DNA of 64,000 nt from contig VZTI01005060.1 in NCBI GenBank assembly GCA_013397865.1, forward strand, positions 124,001 through 188,000, in the 5' to 3' direction. Positions 24,550 through 37,300 of this stretch are shown here, in pieces; the first letter of the stretch is position 1, and each line of letters begins with the position of its first letter. This DNA comes from Struthidea cinerea. Its lineage: Eukaryota > Chordata > Aves > Passeriformes > Corcoracidae. A program made the translations under genes and the position numbers. Under the pieces are notes generated by a model that was not told where the DNA came from, searched no databases, and was given only the letters and a program-made list of their open reading frames with translations.

Positions 24550-27500
24550 TGTCCTGTCAAATTGTTTCTCATCACTGACGACACATGTGAAATCACTAAC
24601 ACGTGCTTCAAGCAAAAATTATTCATTGAGTAAGGCAGTTTTTGGAGACCTAAGCCATGTCAGAAAGTGCCTAGTAGTAGTTGTGTATTCATGAACACCA
24701 AAGCATAAGACCTGGTAAAATTTAGCCTGCCATATTCAGACCTAACATTTGCTAAAATATTTTTGAGTAACTCGCATTGCTTTACCTACTGTATGAATAA
24801 AGATCTAATTCTTCTCAAATTGGACAATTGGATTAGAAAAGACTGAGTACTCATCAAATTGAAAAATTATTTAATGATATGAAGCTTTAGATCCCACACA
24901 TTAGCAACTTACTGATAATTTTAGACATTGGTATAACTCTTGAAAATTCAGACATAGGCAAAACTCAACACTGGAATGTATCTAAAAGGAGACTCATGTC
25001 ACTCACAACCAGCAAAGTGAAGATATTAAAGTTTTTAAGATCACTTCCTAATGATCTTTCTTCAATTCCATAAGAATTCTTCTCATAAACATGTTCATTT
25101 TTGTGCAAATTCACACTAATCTGTTGGACATGCAGATGGACAATCCACTCCAGCAGCTGTAACACTAAGAGCATTCCCTTCAGATTTGTTATGGTATTGA
25201 TTCTAGAGTGTGTCATTCTTCTGGATCTGCCAAATAATCTTTGCATTCAGAAGAAATGACCCAGGAGCCAAAAGGATTCAGTGTGAACCCTTCTGGAATT
25301 CTTTATCAATAAAGCTCTCTATGTATGTTAGGGCTGAGAGTGATTTGCATGCCGTTCCTTGGATTTTTACTCAAATGTCAGTCATACCCTTAGTGTCGTT
25401 AATGAAGAGCAGATATTTCCATTTGAATACTTCCTTCTGGGCATAGTCCACAGAGTACACAAGGAAATCTATAATACCCATCCCACACCCTTTCAAACAT
25501 CTTTCAGCAAGATGTAAAACATTGAAGTGCATTAATACTGCTCTAACTGTTTGGGTTTGGGGGCTTTTGTTGTTGTTTGTTTTTTAACATAAGACTAAAG
25601 TCTAGGAAGAAATTAATCTCTTAGAAAGGCTGTGTCTGGTACAGACAGGCTTGATACAAGTTCATCACATAAAACTGACTTTTGGGGCAGATTTTATCAT
25701 TTTCTTGTCATACACAATGATCCCCTGGACAGGAATTGCTTTGATGCTGATGAGGATGATACAGCACTCAAGCATTTTTAAGTTATCTGAAACTTAGATT
25801 CTTTTACATTCTCACAAGAGGGAAAAATGGCTTTTTCTATAGTACTGTAAATGCTGTTCTTATAATTCTGTTTTCGACTTCTGTGCAAGAAGAACAGAAG
25901 GTAGGCAGAATAGAATCAGTAGAGTTTCTTTGTTAAAGTATCTAAGTAATTGACATTCTTGTGAATGACATGGTAATTTTATCTTTATGGCTCTAACACT
26001 TTTTTAGTTAGTCTTGTCTTTGCATCTTTGAAATCATTTCCATTTACTGTCCAACACAGATCAGACCACTGCTACAGTCCATCTGCTCTGAGACTGCTCT
26101 TCCACTGGGATAAGACCTGCCGTTATGATTTTGAAGCTTCAGACACAGAAATAAGGCCTCCATCCTTCTCTAAATATAACACTGTTTTTCTGTAATCGCT
26201 TGGTTATTCTGTGTGTCAAAGATAAGAAACATGAGCCAAGCTTTGGTCATCCTGCTGCCAACTAGCACTTAAAATTTCATAGATGGCCTATGCCGTGCTA
26301 ATCGTGAGCTTAGCACGGATGTCAGACAGAAAGAGGTAATGTGCAAGAGTTGCCAAGTCTCATCCTGAGTGCTAAACCGGTCAGGCTGTGACTGCTGAAT
26401 GCAGATTCAAAAAGCAATCAAACTAGGTGAGTCTTGGGAAAATGGACATTGGGCTACTCACTAGATGAAAACCCAAATAATGCCACCTGAAACCGATCTG
26501 GAAGGCTGCTGAAAGGTGATTGCCTTCACCTTAATTTCTTTTTCATCTCCCGGAGGAAAAAAATTCCTAAATTCTCCCGATAACGATAGGACTGGTGTAA
26601 GATACAAATACAGATTTCATGTATTTGCAATGCCCAAACAAAGCAGCAAATGTAACTTTGCTAATCTTGCCTTCCTGATTTTTCCTCTAATGAAAATTTG
26701 GGGATAGCCTTGTTGCATGCTTCCAGACCATGCTTCCATCCCAGCTGTGAGCAATACAGCTGTCCACTCCCACAACACAGTGTACTAAGCGGTAAAACAG
26801 CAGAGTGATAATTTAACGGGGAAGACCAAAGTGAAGATTTCACGGGTCATTCATGTAACTTTCAATTGTAACAAAAGCATTTGTAAAATAGAGTCACAAG
26901 TGATACCTTTAGAAGTGAAGATAAATTAATAATTGTGGTCTCTCTAACTAGGCCCATGTTTTCAACAAAGACCATTAAACAGTTGCTGCAGGATGACATA
27001 ATGCAAGAGTTCTCAGACTGATCCCTAAAGAAGAGTCTAGATGATTAAAAAACTAAAGATAAGCTCAGAAGTCGCATTCCCTAAATATCCAATGTACAAA
27101 CGGAAACCACCTAATGACAGCTTCAGGAAAGAAAAGAGTTGAGACACGCCAGTACTGCAAAGATGGCTTTCACAGGATCCTGGCAATAATAAAGGATCTA
27201 TCACCCACAGAAAAATTAAAAACTTCAAAAAATATTTGGGAATTAAACTGCAGCTATGGAAACTGTCTCTATGAGTTATTATCAGCTTAATAACCTAATG
27301 TTTTATCACCATGCCCTAAACATGGAGTATGGCTTCAATAAAATCTCAGTTCAGTACAATTAGTGAATGTGTGTTCAGTCATATTATATATGTTCCATAA
27401 CTGAAAATGATCTTTCACCTAATATACACTGTCCCTAGATGTACTGATTAATAACTTATGAATAAAAAAATTGATATTATATAAATATTTTTTCCTTGAG

Positions 27501-27552
27501 AACTATTAGATTATTTTTATTTTTATTAATTTCTCTGTTGTGTGTCTTCAGA
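24550..27552. other. Unannotated 3-kb interval
   Basis: No gene or transposon is recognised. A 9-bp inverted repeat lies at 26293-26318 (separate entry). The frames at 24965-25246 (minus) and 25210-25446 (plus) are not recognisable proteins. Confidence 0.5.
26293..26318. repeat. Short inverted repeat, 9-bp arms, 8-nt spacer
   Basis: CCGTGCTAA (26293-26301) pairs perfectly with TTAGCACGG (26310-26318) around TCGTGAGC. The element carries three CpGs in CpG-poor DNA. Beyond the arms the flanks do not pair, so it is too short for a microRNA precursor. An inverted repeat of this size can occur by chance in a window this long. Confidence 0.5.
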
Positions 27553-27722
27553 ACAGGAGGAGAGAAATTGTGGATGCCCCACCCCTGGTAGTGTTCAAGG
27601 CCAAATTGGATGGGGCTCTGAGCAACCTGGTCTAGTGAAAGGTTCCCAGGCCATGGCAGAGGAGTTGGACCTAGATGATCTTTAAGGTCCCTTCCAGCCA
27701 AAGCCTTTCTATGATTCTATGA
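27553..27722 (+). mobile_element. CR1 LINE 3' end, plus strand
   Basis: A strongly 5'-truncated copy of about 170 bp. It begins in the segment TTGTGGATGCCCCACCCCTG, runs through GTGTTCAAGGCCAAATTGGA and TGGGGCTCTGAGCAACCTGG to TAGATGATCTTTAAGGTCCC, and ends in the tail 'ttctatgattctatga'. A short deletion or rearrangement occurs after 'ctggtctagtg', where the usual 'gcccatggcaggg' block is degenerate. Confidence 0.95.
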
Positions 27723-27724
27723 TA

Positions 27725-29153
27725 GTAAAAAAAATTGTGCAGGAGAGAGCTTAGGGTTAACAATGCCCATAAGAAAGGTTTTTTCTCATCTTCTCTATGT
27801 AAAGACAGATATCAGCTGATACTTAGAGATACACAGGATTGGATCCCTTTCCAATCTCCTGATGTCTATTATTTGAATTTTGGGATGAAAGATACTGAGG
27901 TATTGTTCAAAAAAAGCAATCTTTCAAAAAGAAAACTTGCTATATAATGGTGGCACAAGACAGAACAAAAATAAAAGCTGATTCTGAAGAATTGGGTGTT
28001 ATATCACCCTGACGTTATTGAGCAATGCCACAAACCATGGGATGCTGAAGACAATGAGGTCATCAAATAGGAGGAGACAAAAACTTCACGCTATATGCAC
28101 CTTGGCCTCCACTGTGAAACACAGATTTGCGAAACAAAAATTCCCAACTAACTGGTATTTCTATTTTTATACCACTTCTATGATCTTATTACTGGATAAC
28201 TAGAAAAGTATTTTCTAATTATGTAAATCTTACAGCATTGCTTTGATATGCTTTGTTTATTGGTTTATCTTGGGCAGGATACATGGTCTATAATGTAGAT
28301 TAAAGTCTTTAAGCATTTAATACCAGTTAATAAGATGCTTGTATGTTTTTTTTTGTTTTATTCTAGTCTTAAAGACAGCATAAAATAAAATTTAGAGAAA
28401 GAAGAAAGAGCTTTTTAGAAGCAAAGAATGTTGTACAATCAGATTACTGCACATCTTGAAATTTAGACACTTCCTTCCCTGCTGTATTATTTACATTGAT
28501 ATTAGATGCTATTTTGACCAATGCTAACATATCAACATGAGAAAAATATCTGTGAGAGAAAAGACAAGGGCATAAATTAAAATTTTCACCTCTTGCTTCA
28601 CTGACTAGAAAAATCAATGCCTTTTGGTTTTGCTGATCCATTGCTGCTGAGTCATACTCCTAAAATAAGAATAATTTCCTTCCTGTTTGTTCTAGAAACT
28701 TAAAAATTGCCTCTTAGCCACAAATCACAAATCATAGAGTCACCTCGGCCATTTAAGAGATCTTCTGAGTGATTGCAATAATCAGGCAAACTTTATAATT
28801 AAGTACAGCTGGAACGAGCACTCACAGAGTTGCACTGCAGAATTTTCCACTGGGACACAACATTCTCCCTTACTGTAGGTTTTGTAGTAGCCAAGTGACA
28901 GCAGAGTTGGTCACGTTACCTTACTTGACGACAGTTTTCCACTTTATCAATCCTCACAGATCATGCTGTCTGAAGATCTATGGAAACCCACACCAGACAA
29001 CTGAAGATTGTGGCATGAGTGGCTTTACAGCCACTTTTGACGCCATGAAATGGCATTCAACAACTATTAACTTGCCATTGCTCCTCCCTTTACTTTTGTG
29101 GCCTGAATGGATCTTGCTTCCACAAAAAAAGAAAGTATAAAAGGTGTAGACAT
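27725..29153. other. Unannotated interval
   Basis: No gene, RNA or repeat is recognised. The open frames are all under 85 codons. Confidence 0.55.
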
Positions 29154-29258
29154 AGTGCTTAGAGGCATGGCTTAGTGGTGGACCTGGTAGAGTTGGATTA
29201 ATGGTTGGACTCAATGATGCTAAATGTCCCTTCCAACCTTAACAAGTCTATGATTCTA
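29154..29258 (+). mobile_element. CR1-type LINE 3' end, plus strand, diverged subtype
   Basis: The sequence GGCTTAGTGGTGGACCTGGT, then TTGGACTCAATGATGCTAAA and TGTCCCTTCCAACCTTAACA, ends in 'tctatgattctactctg'. This is the CR1 3' untranslated end of a subtype with the 'ttagtggtggac' block. About 100 bp survive, and the copy is more diverged than the one at 27553. Confidence 0.85.
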
Positions 29259-29831
29259 CTCTGTACTTGCATATACACCAAGCCTCACGGTAGGAGGCCT
29301 TTATATCCTGCTATATGTTAGGAAGATTCATTATGCCGTGGTTGCAACATTATTTATATCTCTGTCCTCTTTTTTAGTACCTCCGAGTATGCTCACCTCA
29401 GGTCTTGGCCTCTTAAACTCTAATTTGAGGTTAATAACTTCTATATCAGCTTATTTCACTCTCCTGATCCAAGTGGTTTATCTCACTTTATGTTTTTCCC
29501 TTCAGAAGTTTGAAGCAAATGGAATTCACAGTTGCTAGACTCCTTTGTATGTGTGTATATATATGTATATGTACATAAATATTTATAATCTCAAGTCATA
29601 ATAAAATAATTTATAATACCAGTTTATGTATGTACAGACATTTTTAGCTGGATGAAAAAACTTTAAAAAGAAAAAAACAGATTTTTCAGTGAGCTGACAC
29701 AAACGTTTCTCTTACTGCGTTTCCTGCCTGTCTGTAAGATCGCCATGTGTCACCCACAGTGGGGTGTGTGTGGGTGCCAATAAACAGCCTGTGTAAAAGG
29801 CGGAAATCCAGGAGGAGGAAGGTGGCTGCTT

Positions 29832-29888
29832 CGTGTGGGTGTATTTGTGTGACTGTGAGTGAGTGTGAGCAGGGGGGTGTGTGTGTCT
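29832..29888. repeat. Imperfect GT-rich simple repeat
   Basis: A degenerate run of GTGT and GAGT units ending in GGGGGGTGTGTGTGTGTC. It is too imperfect to be a pure microsatellite. Confidence 0.6.
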
Positions 29889-32800
29889 AAGTTTAAGGCT
29901 TTAAAGAAATAGGCGTAGAAAGGTGCGGAGAAATCTGTAGGAATTTCTAGGTGGATAGTAATGCTTTCTGCTGAGAGAAGTCTTAAACAGATAATTTACT
30001 GCTTGCCGGTTAATTAAAAACCATTAATAGATGAATACACCACTTCAATCCTGATTTGATTTATTATAGGTACATTGAGCAGTTATGCATTCTGACAGTG
30101 GTGACCTAGACAAGACTATCCTCCCCAGGCAGCTACCAAGCCTACTCCTTGCGTTTGCCTGGTGGAGTTTCCTTCACCAGAAAACAATCTTTTAAAATCT
30201 CACATCACTTCTTTCTTGCTCTTTGTCTGCTGAATCAACTGTTTCTAAACATCTTGGTTTGGGAGGATTTCTAGAGTCCCTTAAACCCAACCAACAGCCC
30301 CCTGAGGACCCCTACTTGCTCTGGAGGGGTAGGTGAGAATCATTTCGACTTATTGTTTTCCCATTTGCACCTGGACAACACCTTGTTGGGTAGCACAACG
30401 TATTTATACTGTAAACGCAATTACCAAAATAACCAGGGCAACATATGGCACTCATAAATTATTGCAGGAAAGTCCTGTATCTGTCACATGCAGTCAGTGA
30501 GCAAGTTCCAGGGAAAGGCAAGTGTCTCCTGAGTTACTGGATTCTCACAGAGAAGGTGTTTTGACTTATTCATTGAGCATACAGATTGAAATCTCTTTCA
30601 AAACTGCAAGACTGCGCATACTTCCCAGACCTTTTTAGCATGTGTCACTACCCACTTCCCTTCCTTTCTGCTCCTTATCCACTCATATCCACTTAGGCTC
30701 ACAGCCCTTAAACGATGTATACAGTGGAGATATTTGATCCAAAGCCTATTTCCAAGTAAAATTATTGAGACACTTACCGTGTGGATTTAAGGAATTCCAT
30801 ACCAGCTCTTCTCTTCTGCTCTGTTTGTAGCGCTCTCAATTGCTAACACAGACCCAGGACTGGCTCAGTTTTGCAGTAATGACCCCAAGCTCTCTAACAA
30901 GCTAATGCTGCATAGCAATTTCTGATACCTGTAATATTACACGGCTTCAGTAACATGTGATGCTTTTGTTAAAACTAGCTCCTGGAAATGCCTGAATTTT
31001 GGAGGCATTTAGGCTTTCAGCCAACAAAGGACATATTTTCTAGAGCTTCTGATTAAAGGGAAAAGCTTGAAAATGTGACATGAAAGTATCCTAACAACCC
31101 TTAACTAGCATGCAAATGGAATAATCTAAAAGTCTAATGTTTCAAAAGGCTCTTGTTTTGATTCTGAGGATAAATGTATGATTTTGATAGCGTCTGATCG
31201 GGACTGCAAACTAAGTACAGTTAAAGCAACGATACATAAGAACTCCTAATGGGCAAAGTAAACAGATTTAATTATAGAAAAAAAAAATGTTTTGCTGGTT
31301 TTCCACCTAGCTTTTAATAACCACAGGTGAAAAAAAGCAATAGGTGCATCTTTGAATCTACATTGAATGCTTCAGGCTGCTTTGGTTTCTTTTTACAATG
31401 AACTTACAGAGGGAAGTAAAAAAAAAAAAAGACAAGTCCTATCTCTTGCTCTGGCGTTGGCTGAATGAGGAAAGAAATCCACTGATGTCTCAAGGAGTAA
31501 AGTCACTGCCAAGGGCTCCTGATGCACTGTCTGATAGGCATGAAGACACACTGTTGTTAAACCTCACAAATAACAAAACAAAATATTGTGCTTCCAAGTA
31601 AGAGCAGAACACTGTTGTGCGAAGACCAGGTGTAACTGCAGCACAAGAATAGGCCCTGAAGAACGCCTTGGCATGGCCTGCATTCCCTGTAACCCCTGTT
31701 TCCCAGGGACCAGACCAAGAATTTCCTCACAGTCCTGTGTTGGTTGCACAGACATGCAGCAACAGGACCTGAGAACGGCAATATCCTAGGGAGCCAGGAG
31801 CTCCCTGCTTGCCCTTCCCATACCGAGGTGTGCTGGGGTCACCTTGCATTACCCATGTGGAGTGGATGCTTCAGGCCTGGAAATCAGCACCAAGAGGAGA
31901 GCAGGCTCCCTGTGATGCTGCTGTGTGTGCTGCACGTCCACACAGGACCAAGGGCAATCTGGCTGTTTGCTACTTTACAGCATTGCTATTATTCCTCCAT
32001 CATATCAGCATCTTCTTAAGCCTGTGCCTATCAGTTTTTTGGCTTAATTATCACTTCAGCATTGTTTAATCTTCTTGAAGACTTGATCTCCAGAAATAAA
32101 CAGCTTGCAATAGAAAAATGTCTATCAAGTCTTTCTATTCATATCCTTCTTACTACATTTTATCAATGCGTTTATTTTAATAGATAAGATCCAGCTTACG
32201 AAACCAAATTATAACACACATTACCATGTTCATAATTAAAATATTGACGTGTCCGGATCTTATCATGCAGAGTTCATTCACTATCCTTGGTTAAATGCTT
32301 TCTCTCATTTAAAGAAACAACCGGATTTGAGAAATACTGAAAACACAAAATAATTCTAAATAGTCAGTGAACTGTAATAAATATAAGTTTACAGTCAATC
32401 TGGCATTTATTTTCTGACTTCTCTTCCGCCTACAATCTTTTGCCTCAAAAAGGTAAAATTATCAACAGCAAATTTCTTTTTTTACATTTTAGTTCCACTG
32501 GTAAATTAGTACTCGGCACTGTCTTGCACTGCATTTTAGAACAATGTTGCAATGTAATGTTAAAATGTAGCTGTAACCTCAAACAGGGGCTGGCTTTGGA
32601 GGATCCCAACTTCCCCATCTCCTAGTTATTTTCATCCTAGACTTTCACAGTTCAAAGGCAAAGGAAAGAGTACTGTTTCCAGAGGAGGAATCCTACTGTC
32701 CGTTTTGAAGACCAAACCAGGAAATAGACATTCAAAACTAATTCCTTGAGCTTAAAGCTAGAGAATCACTTTAACTCAGCAATAGAAGGTTACAACTGGA

Positions 32801-33289
32801 CCTGTTAACTACCAAATGGTTGATTACAAAGACAACTTTGAAGAATCTGGCACACTTGTTGGCTGTGCAGGAGTAACAGCAAGTCCAAGCCGTCCCTGGG
32901 CTCACACCTATGAAACAGAACCATTTTGATCTCACTAGCATAATGTGTGAATATATTGATCCTCACCGTGCCGTGTGAGGTCGGCAGCTACTGATGTTTC
33001 TGTTTCACAGCTGGGGAAGACAAGTACCAAGAAGTCAAGTAACTTGGTCAAGAGAAAACAACAAGCAGGTAGCACCTGCTAAATCCTGCACTGTTGACCT
33101 CGCCCCATACCCCACACACTGGAGAGCCCATGGTCTTCTCTGTCCTATAGAACTGGATAAAACAACCAGGTACTACAGGAACATGAACAACGTGATGGTG
33201 CTTACTGTTATAAACCAAGATTGTGGCTCTCTCTCTGTTGATGTGTGGGGTTTTTATGACAACATGATGGCATAGAGAAGGAACCACAG

Positions 33290-33306
33290 TATATATATAT
33301 ATATAT
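33290..33306. repeat. (TA)8 microsatellite
   Basis: A pure alternating TA run of about 17 bases. It is likely to vary in length between individuals. Confidence 0.85.
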
Positions 33307-33441
33307 TGTGAACAGCATGGTTAGCATCAGACAAACACAACTGCCAAGAGATCCTGAGCTATTCTTAATTACAATATTTCTGATGAAAAGCAAACAGTTT
33401 AGTACCTGTAATTTTGCTTATTCACTCTCCTGCCTTATGTA

Positions 33442-34381
33442 AAATCATCGAATATCTCAAGCTGGAAGGGACCTATAAGGATCAAGTCCTGTCCCTTGCA
33501 GGATTACCTATAAGTAAATCTATGACTAAGAGCACCATCAGGTTGCTCTTTGACAGGTATAGTACCATGACCACTTACCTGGGAAGCCTGTTCCAGTGAC
33601 TGACCAACTACTCAGTGAAGAAACTTTTCCTAATATTCAATCATAACCATGAGACAGCTTTATTCCTTTTCCTCGTGTCCTATTGCTGGTCCCACTGAGA
33701 GAGAAGACCAGCACCTTCTCCTCCTCTGTTGCCACTCTTATGGATGTTGCAGACTGCAATGACGTCACCCCTCAGCATTCTCCAAGCTGAACAAAACAAG
33801 ACCTCAGCCGCTCCTCATGTGTCTTGCCCTCATGACCCTTCACCATCTTGGTCACCCTCCTTTGGACACTCTCCAATAGCTTTATATCTTTCTTACCTTG
33901 TGGTGCCCAAAACTGCACACAGGACTCAAGGTGAGGCCACCCCAGTGCAGTGCAGAGTGGGACAATCCCCTCCCTTGACCAGGTGCCGATGCTGTGCCTG
34001 ATGCACCCCAAGGCAAAATTGGTCCTTTTGGCTGCCAGGGCATACTTGATTCATATTCAACTTGCCATCAGTCCAAGCCCTCAGATGTCTTTCTGCAGAG
34101 TGGTTCTTCATTTCAAATGGTTGGGGATTGCCCAGTTCTCTGGTATATCCAGATCTCTCTGAAAGACCTCTGTACCTCCAAGGTAGCCCAAAGTTTCTCC
34201 TAATTTCATGTCACTGGGAAATTTACTTAAAGTACACTCAACTCCTGAATTCAGGTAATGTATGGAAACATCAAAGAGCACTGGCTTTAAAACTGAGCCC
34301 TGGGGAACCCCACTGGTGATGGGTTGGCAGCCTGATGTAAACCCATTTACCATAACTCTTTGAACCCAACCCACCACTCAT
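33442..34381 (-). mobile_element. CR1 LINE, longest copy in the window (about 940 bp), minus strand
   Basis: The left edge AAATCATCGAATATCTCAAG, then CTGGAAGGGACCTATAAGGA, is the 3' terminus in reverse. The copy continues through 'ctgggaagcctgttccagtg', 'ccctcagcattctccaagct', 'cagccgctcctcatgtgtct' and 'gtgcccaaaactgcacacag' into the reverse-transcriptase region of ORF2. Similarity stops near 34381. No matching duplication flanks it, as is usual for CR1, which targets microsatellite-like ends. It is the only copy here that keeps part of the catalytic domain. Confidence 0.93.
33772..34377 (-). pseudogene. Decayed CR1 ORF2: end of reverse transcriptase to near C-terminus
   Basis: Minus-strand frames broken by frameshifts keep recognisable blocks of the LINE reverse transcriptase. 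From 34377 downward there is QRVMVNGFTSG, then ITSGVPQGSVL, the conserved SGxPQGS motif of non-LTR reverse transcriptases. The segment KFPSDMKLGE follows, where CR1 normally has an FADD-type catalytic motif. Here the first aspartate has been lost. Further on, 33772-34011 carries CVQFWAPQGKKDIKLLE and RVTKMVKG, typical of the post-RT region. The enzyme cannot be active. Confidence 0.88.
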
Positions 34382-37300
34382 CTAGATCTCTGCTTTTTAA
34401 TCTTACGTGTTGCTTCTTACTCTTTGCTGCTAAGCAGATATTTAGAGTGCATTCCCTTGCTTTTCACGAACCTCTAAAAATTAAATCACTTTTGAGAAAC
34501 TTAGATGAACACTGCAAATAGACAAAAATATGCTTTCATTGCAGATAGACTTTTTGTCAAGTGCATGTTTCTCCTAATGTATTTGTGTCCACAAATGCTA
34601 TCATCTGCTGGAAGAACTACTTTTCCTGTTCTGTCACTCCACTGATCTTCTGCCCTTCCAGGTTTACTCAGTACTTAATCCTCTAAGATATGCCCATGGG
34701 AATTAATAACACACAACCTGTTCCAGAGTTATCCAGATGCTCTTTACGTCCCTGGGATGTGTTGCACAAAAGATGCAAACCTGCATAAACCCTCATCAGC
34801 AGAACCCTTGCTGGCAGAAGGATAGAGCTGCTAACAATACAGCAACAGGTCACAGTGAGAGATCGTTGCAATGCAAACGTGTTCTGAGAAGTGATTTCAG
34901 CCGTCTGAGGAACACACTGATAGTCAGTGCTTGTGCTACTCTTGAAAAGGCAAAGTACAGCTGTCAATTCCCAGCAGACTTCTAAGAGATGTTTAAATTA
35001 TTTTATTCCAGGGCTTTGGCAACATGTTCCTCCTTTCTCAAAAATAGTTCAGCAAAGTATAAACTAGCAAGGCTAGCAAGAAAATTAATTGGGGTTTGCT
35101 CTTTTTTCTATGCTTTTTCTTTTTTTCCTAATAAATCAGTGATCCTTCCAGGGTTTTTCTGGTCCTTCACAGATCAGATTGTTGTTACAGCAATGCTACT
35201 TGATCCACATACTGCTTTCAACACTCACATTATACTTGAAAATGGCAATCAGATTTTTGATTGAATTTTCACTATAAAAATATTATTTAAAAATAATCTC
35301 TCTGAAAGGAAAACAAGACTTTAGGGACTAATAAAAGCATGTATTCTGTAAGTCACTGAGTGACTGATTAAAATTAAGGAGGAGGGGAAATGGGGTATTA
35401 GTCAATTATAGACTGACTGTGAACCTCCAACATGAAGTCTTGAGAAGGTAATCGTAGTCCTATAACACACTCAGCAAGACGGTCCTAGAGAACAGAGCAA
35501 CACTAATGCCACTGGCAAGATGTCATAAAAGAGTCTGAATACAATGGTTTTAATCTCTCTTTAAACAAGAGTTTCAAACTGGAAACTTGCAGTGAAAGTA
35601 AAAATTGGGGGGAAAAAAGGCATTATCTGACTATGAATCATTCAGTTTGGAAATTAGATTCTCAACTGTAATAGCAGAATGAACACTTCATCTCACTGGA
35701 GGACTGGGAGCAAGAAATCAAACATAACAGGATGGAGTTATCTAAATAATGATACAGATGCCGTGTTTATGTTCATAGTGAAAAATTAAAGAGAGGCAGG
35801 GACTACTCCTAAAAAACAAGTGGTACGAACTGGCTACTGATCATGCTTGGGCTTAATCCCTTCCTGCAGTTTCATGACAGAAAAAAATAGTTGGAATGGT
35901 GTGAACAGAGGTGGGCAGAAAGCTAATAGTTGCCTTTTAGAGATGTAGATGTATTTTACTAGAGTACGTCTTTTAGTGTTCCTCCTTGACCTCTGTCTTG
36001 CTTAAAGTATACCTCTTGAACTACAATTTCCCCAGCACCACAGGGGAAATGCTGCTTCTTTTTTCATTGTCTGAAATTGAATTTGCAGCACTGAAGCTGT
36101 TTCACGTGCTTTACAACAGCATGAGAACTTTTGGAAAGATGCTGAGCATAGCGACTGGGTTTATGACGATGACAGATCTGTTCTGCTTGGTGCTTCAAAC
36201 CGTGCATGGTTTGAAGATGGAAAGGTGTGGGCAGTGTGTGATGTGGAGGGTAAAAGCTGACCAGACAGAAAGGATGGAGCAAAATTGCACACAGAACCAT
36301 TAGCTCTGCTCTTGAGACTGACCTGCCCCTGCTCACACAAAGATAAACCTATTTTTCAAAGCTGAATTCCTTGGAAAATTCCTACTTCTCTTTAAAAGGA
36401 GAATACTGTAGGGAAGCAATGTGAAAAGATGAAAGGAATGCACCAGCTTGAATTGCTGTGCTGTACTGAGGCTTAGAGCAGCTCTTAAAATTGTCATCCT
36501 CTTCTATTACTTTTCAAAATATCACTTCAAAATAATGAGTGTATAAGAATCCTGTTTGAGGATTAGGGCCTCCTGGTGCTGCACAGACACATTTAGAGAC
36601 ACAGACTGTGTCTGCACACGCATATGGCTAAAGCAAACTGGAAAGGTTTCCCCTTCTAGTGCAGTAAGTTACACTCGACACATAACACAAATTATGTTTG
36701 TCACTTGAAAGAGAAAAAGAGAGTAACAGTTTCAGTTCTGTCTTTGTCATTCAAAAATATTGACAGCTTTAATGCTTTGTATTATCTTTAAGCAGTCATG
36801 CTGAAATTAAATGCCAAAATAAGCCATGTACTTGCCAGTCGATGTGGAGCTCTGAAACGTGCTAGCTGCTTTGTGGGAGGAGAGAGGATTTCGTCCTCAG
36901 GGAAAGGAGATTTTCTGTGCTACAGAAGTGGCTCTGTGGCACATTCCTCTCTGCCTAAACAATGTGACTCATCTGCTCTCAGTCTGGAGCTCTGCAAATT
37001 ATGGTATTGTAAAAACATGCAAAGTTCACACTAAGTTCACAAAGCTACAAAAATAAGCTGTTGCCCGAGTAATGGATGATCCAGCAAGCAGAGCTCTGTG
37101 CTGGAATTCAGCCCTCCTAAATCCTACTCTTGAATAAGCTACTGATTTTTGAGTGCCTTAGAAAAACTGCATTCTCGCTTAAATCCCTTTTCCTTCCCTG
37201 CCCTTGTCTCGTTAAACTCTCCATGTGCAATGTCTCGAAGGCGAAATCTGTGCTAGCCATCAATACTAATGCTCATTTTTCAAAGCTCATCATCTCCGTA

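Larger units (their letters stand above)
29259..33440. other. Unannotated 4.2-kb interval with simple repeats
   Basis: No gene is recognised. Alternating TA/TG sequence lies at about 29551-29590, a GT-rich patch at 29832-29888 and a (TA)8 run at 33290-33306. A 67-codon plus-strand frame at 31586-31789 has ten cysteines but no signal peptide and no family match that I know. The GC-richer stretch 29740-29830 contains AATAAA (about 29780-29785) and could be part of a decayed LTR, but I cannot assign it. Confidence 0.5.

Noticed and set aside
29740..29950. Possible LTR fragment with AATAAA and GT-rich sequence
   Set aside because: No terminal TG/CA borders, duplication or known blocks could be found.
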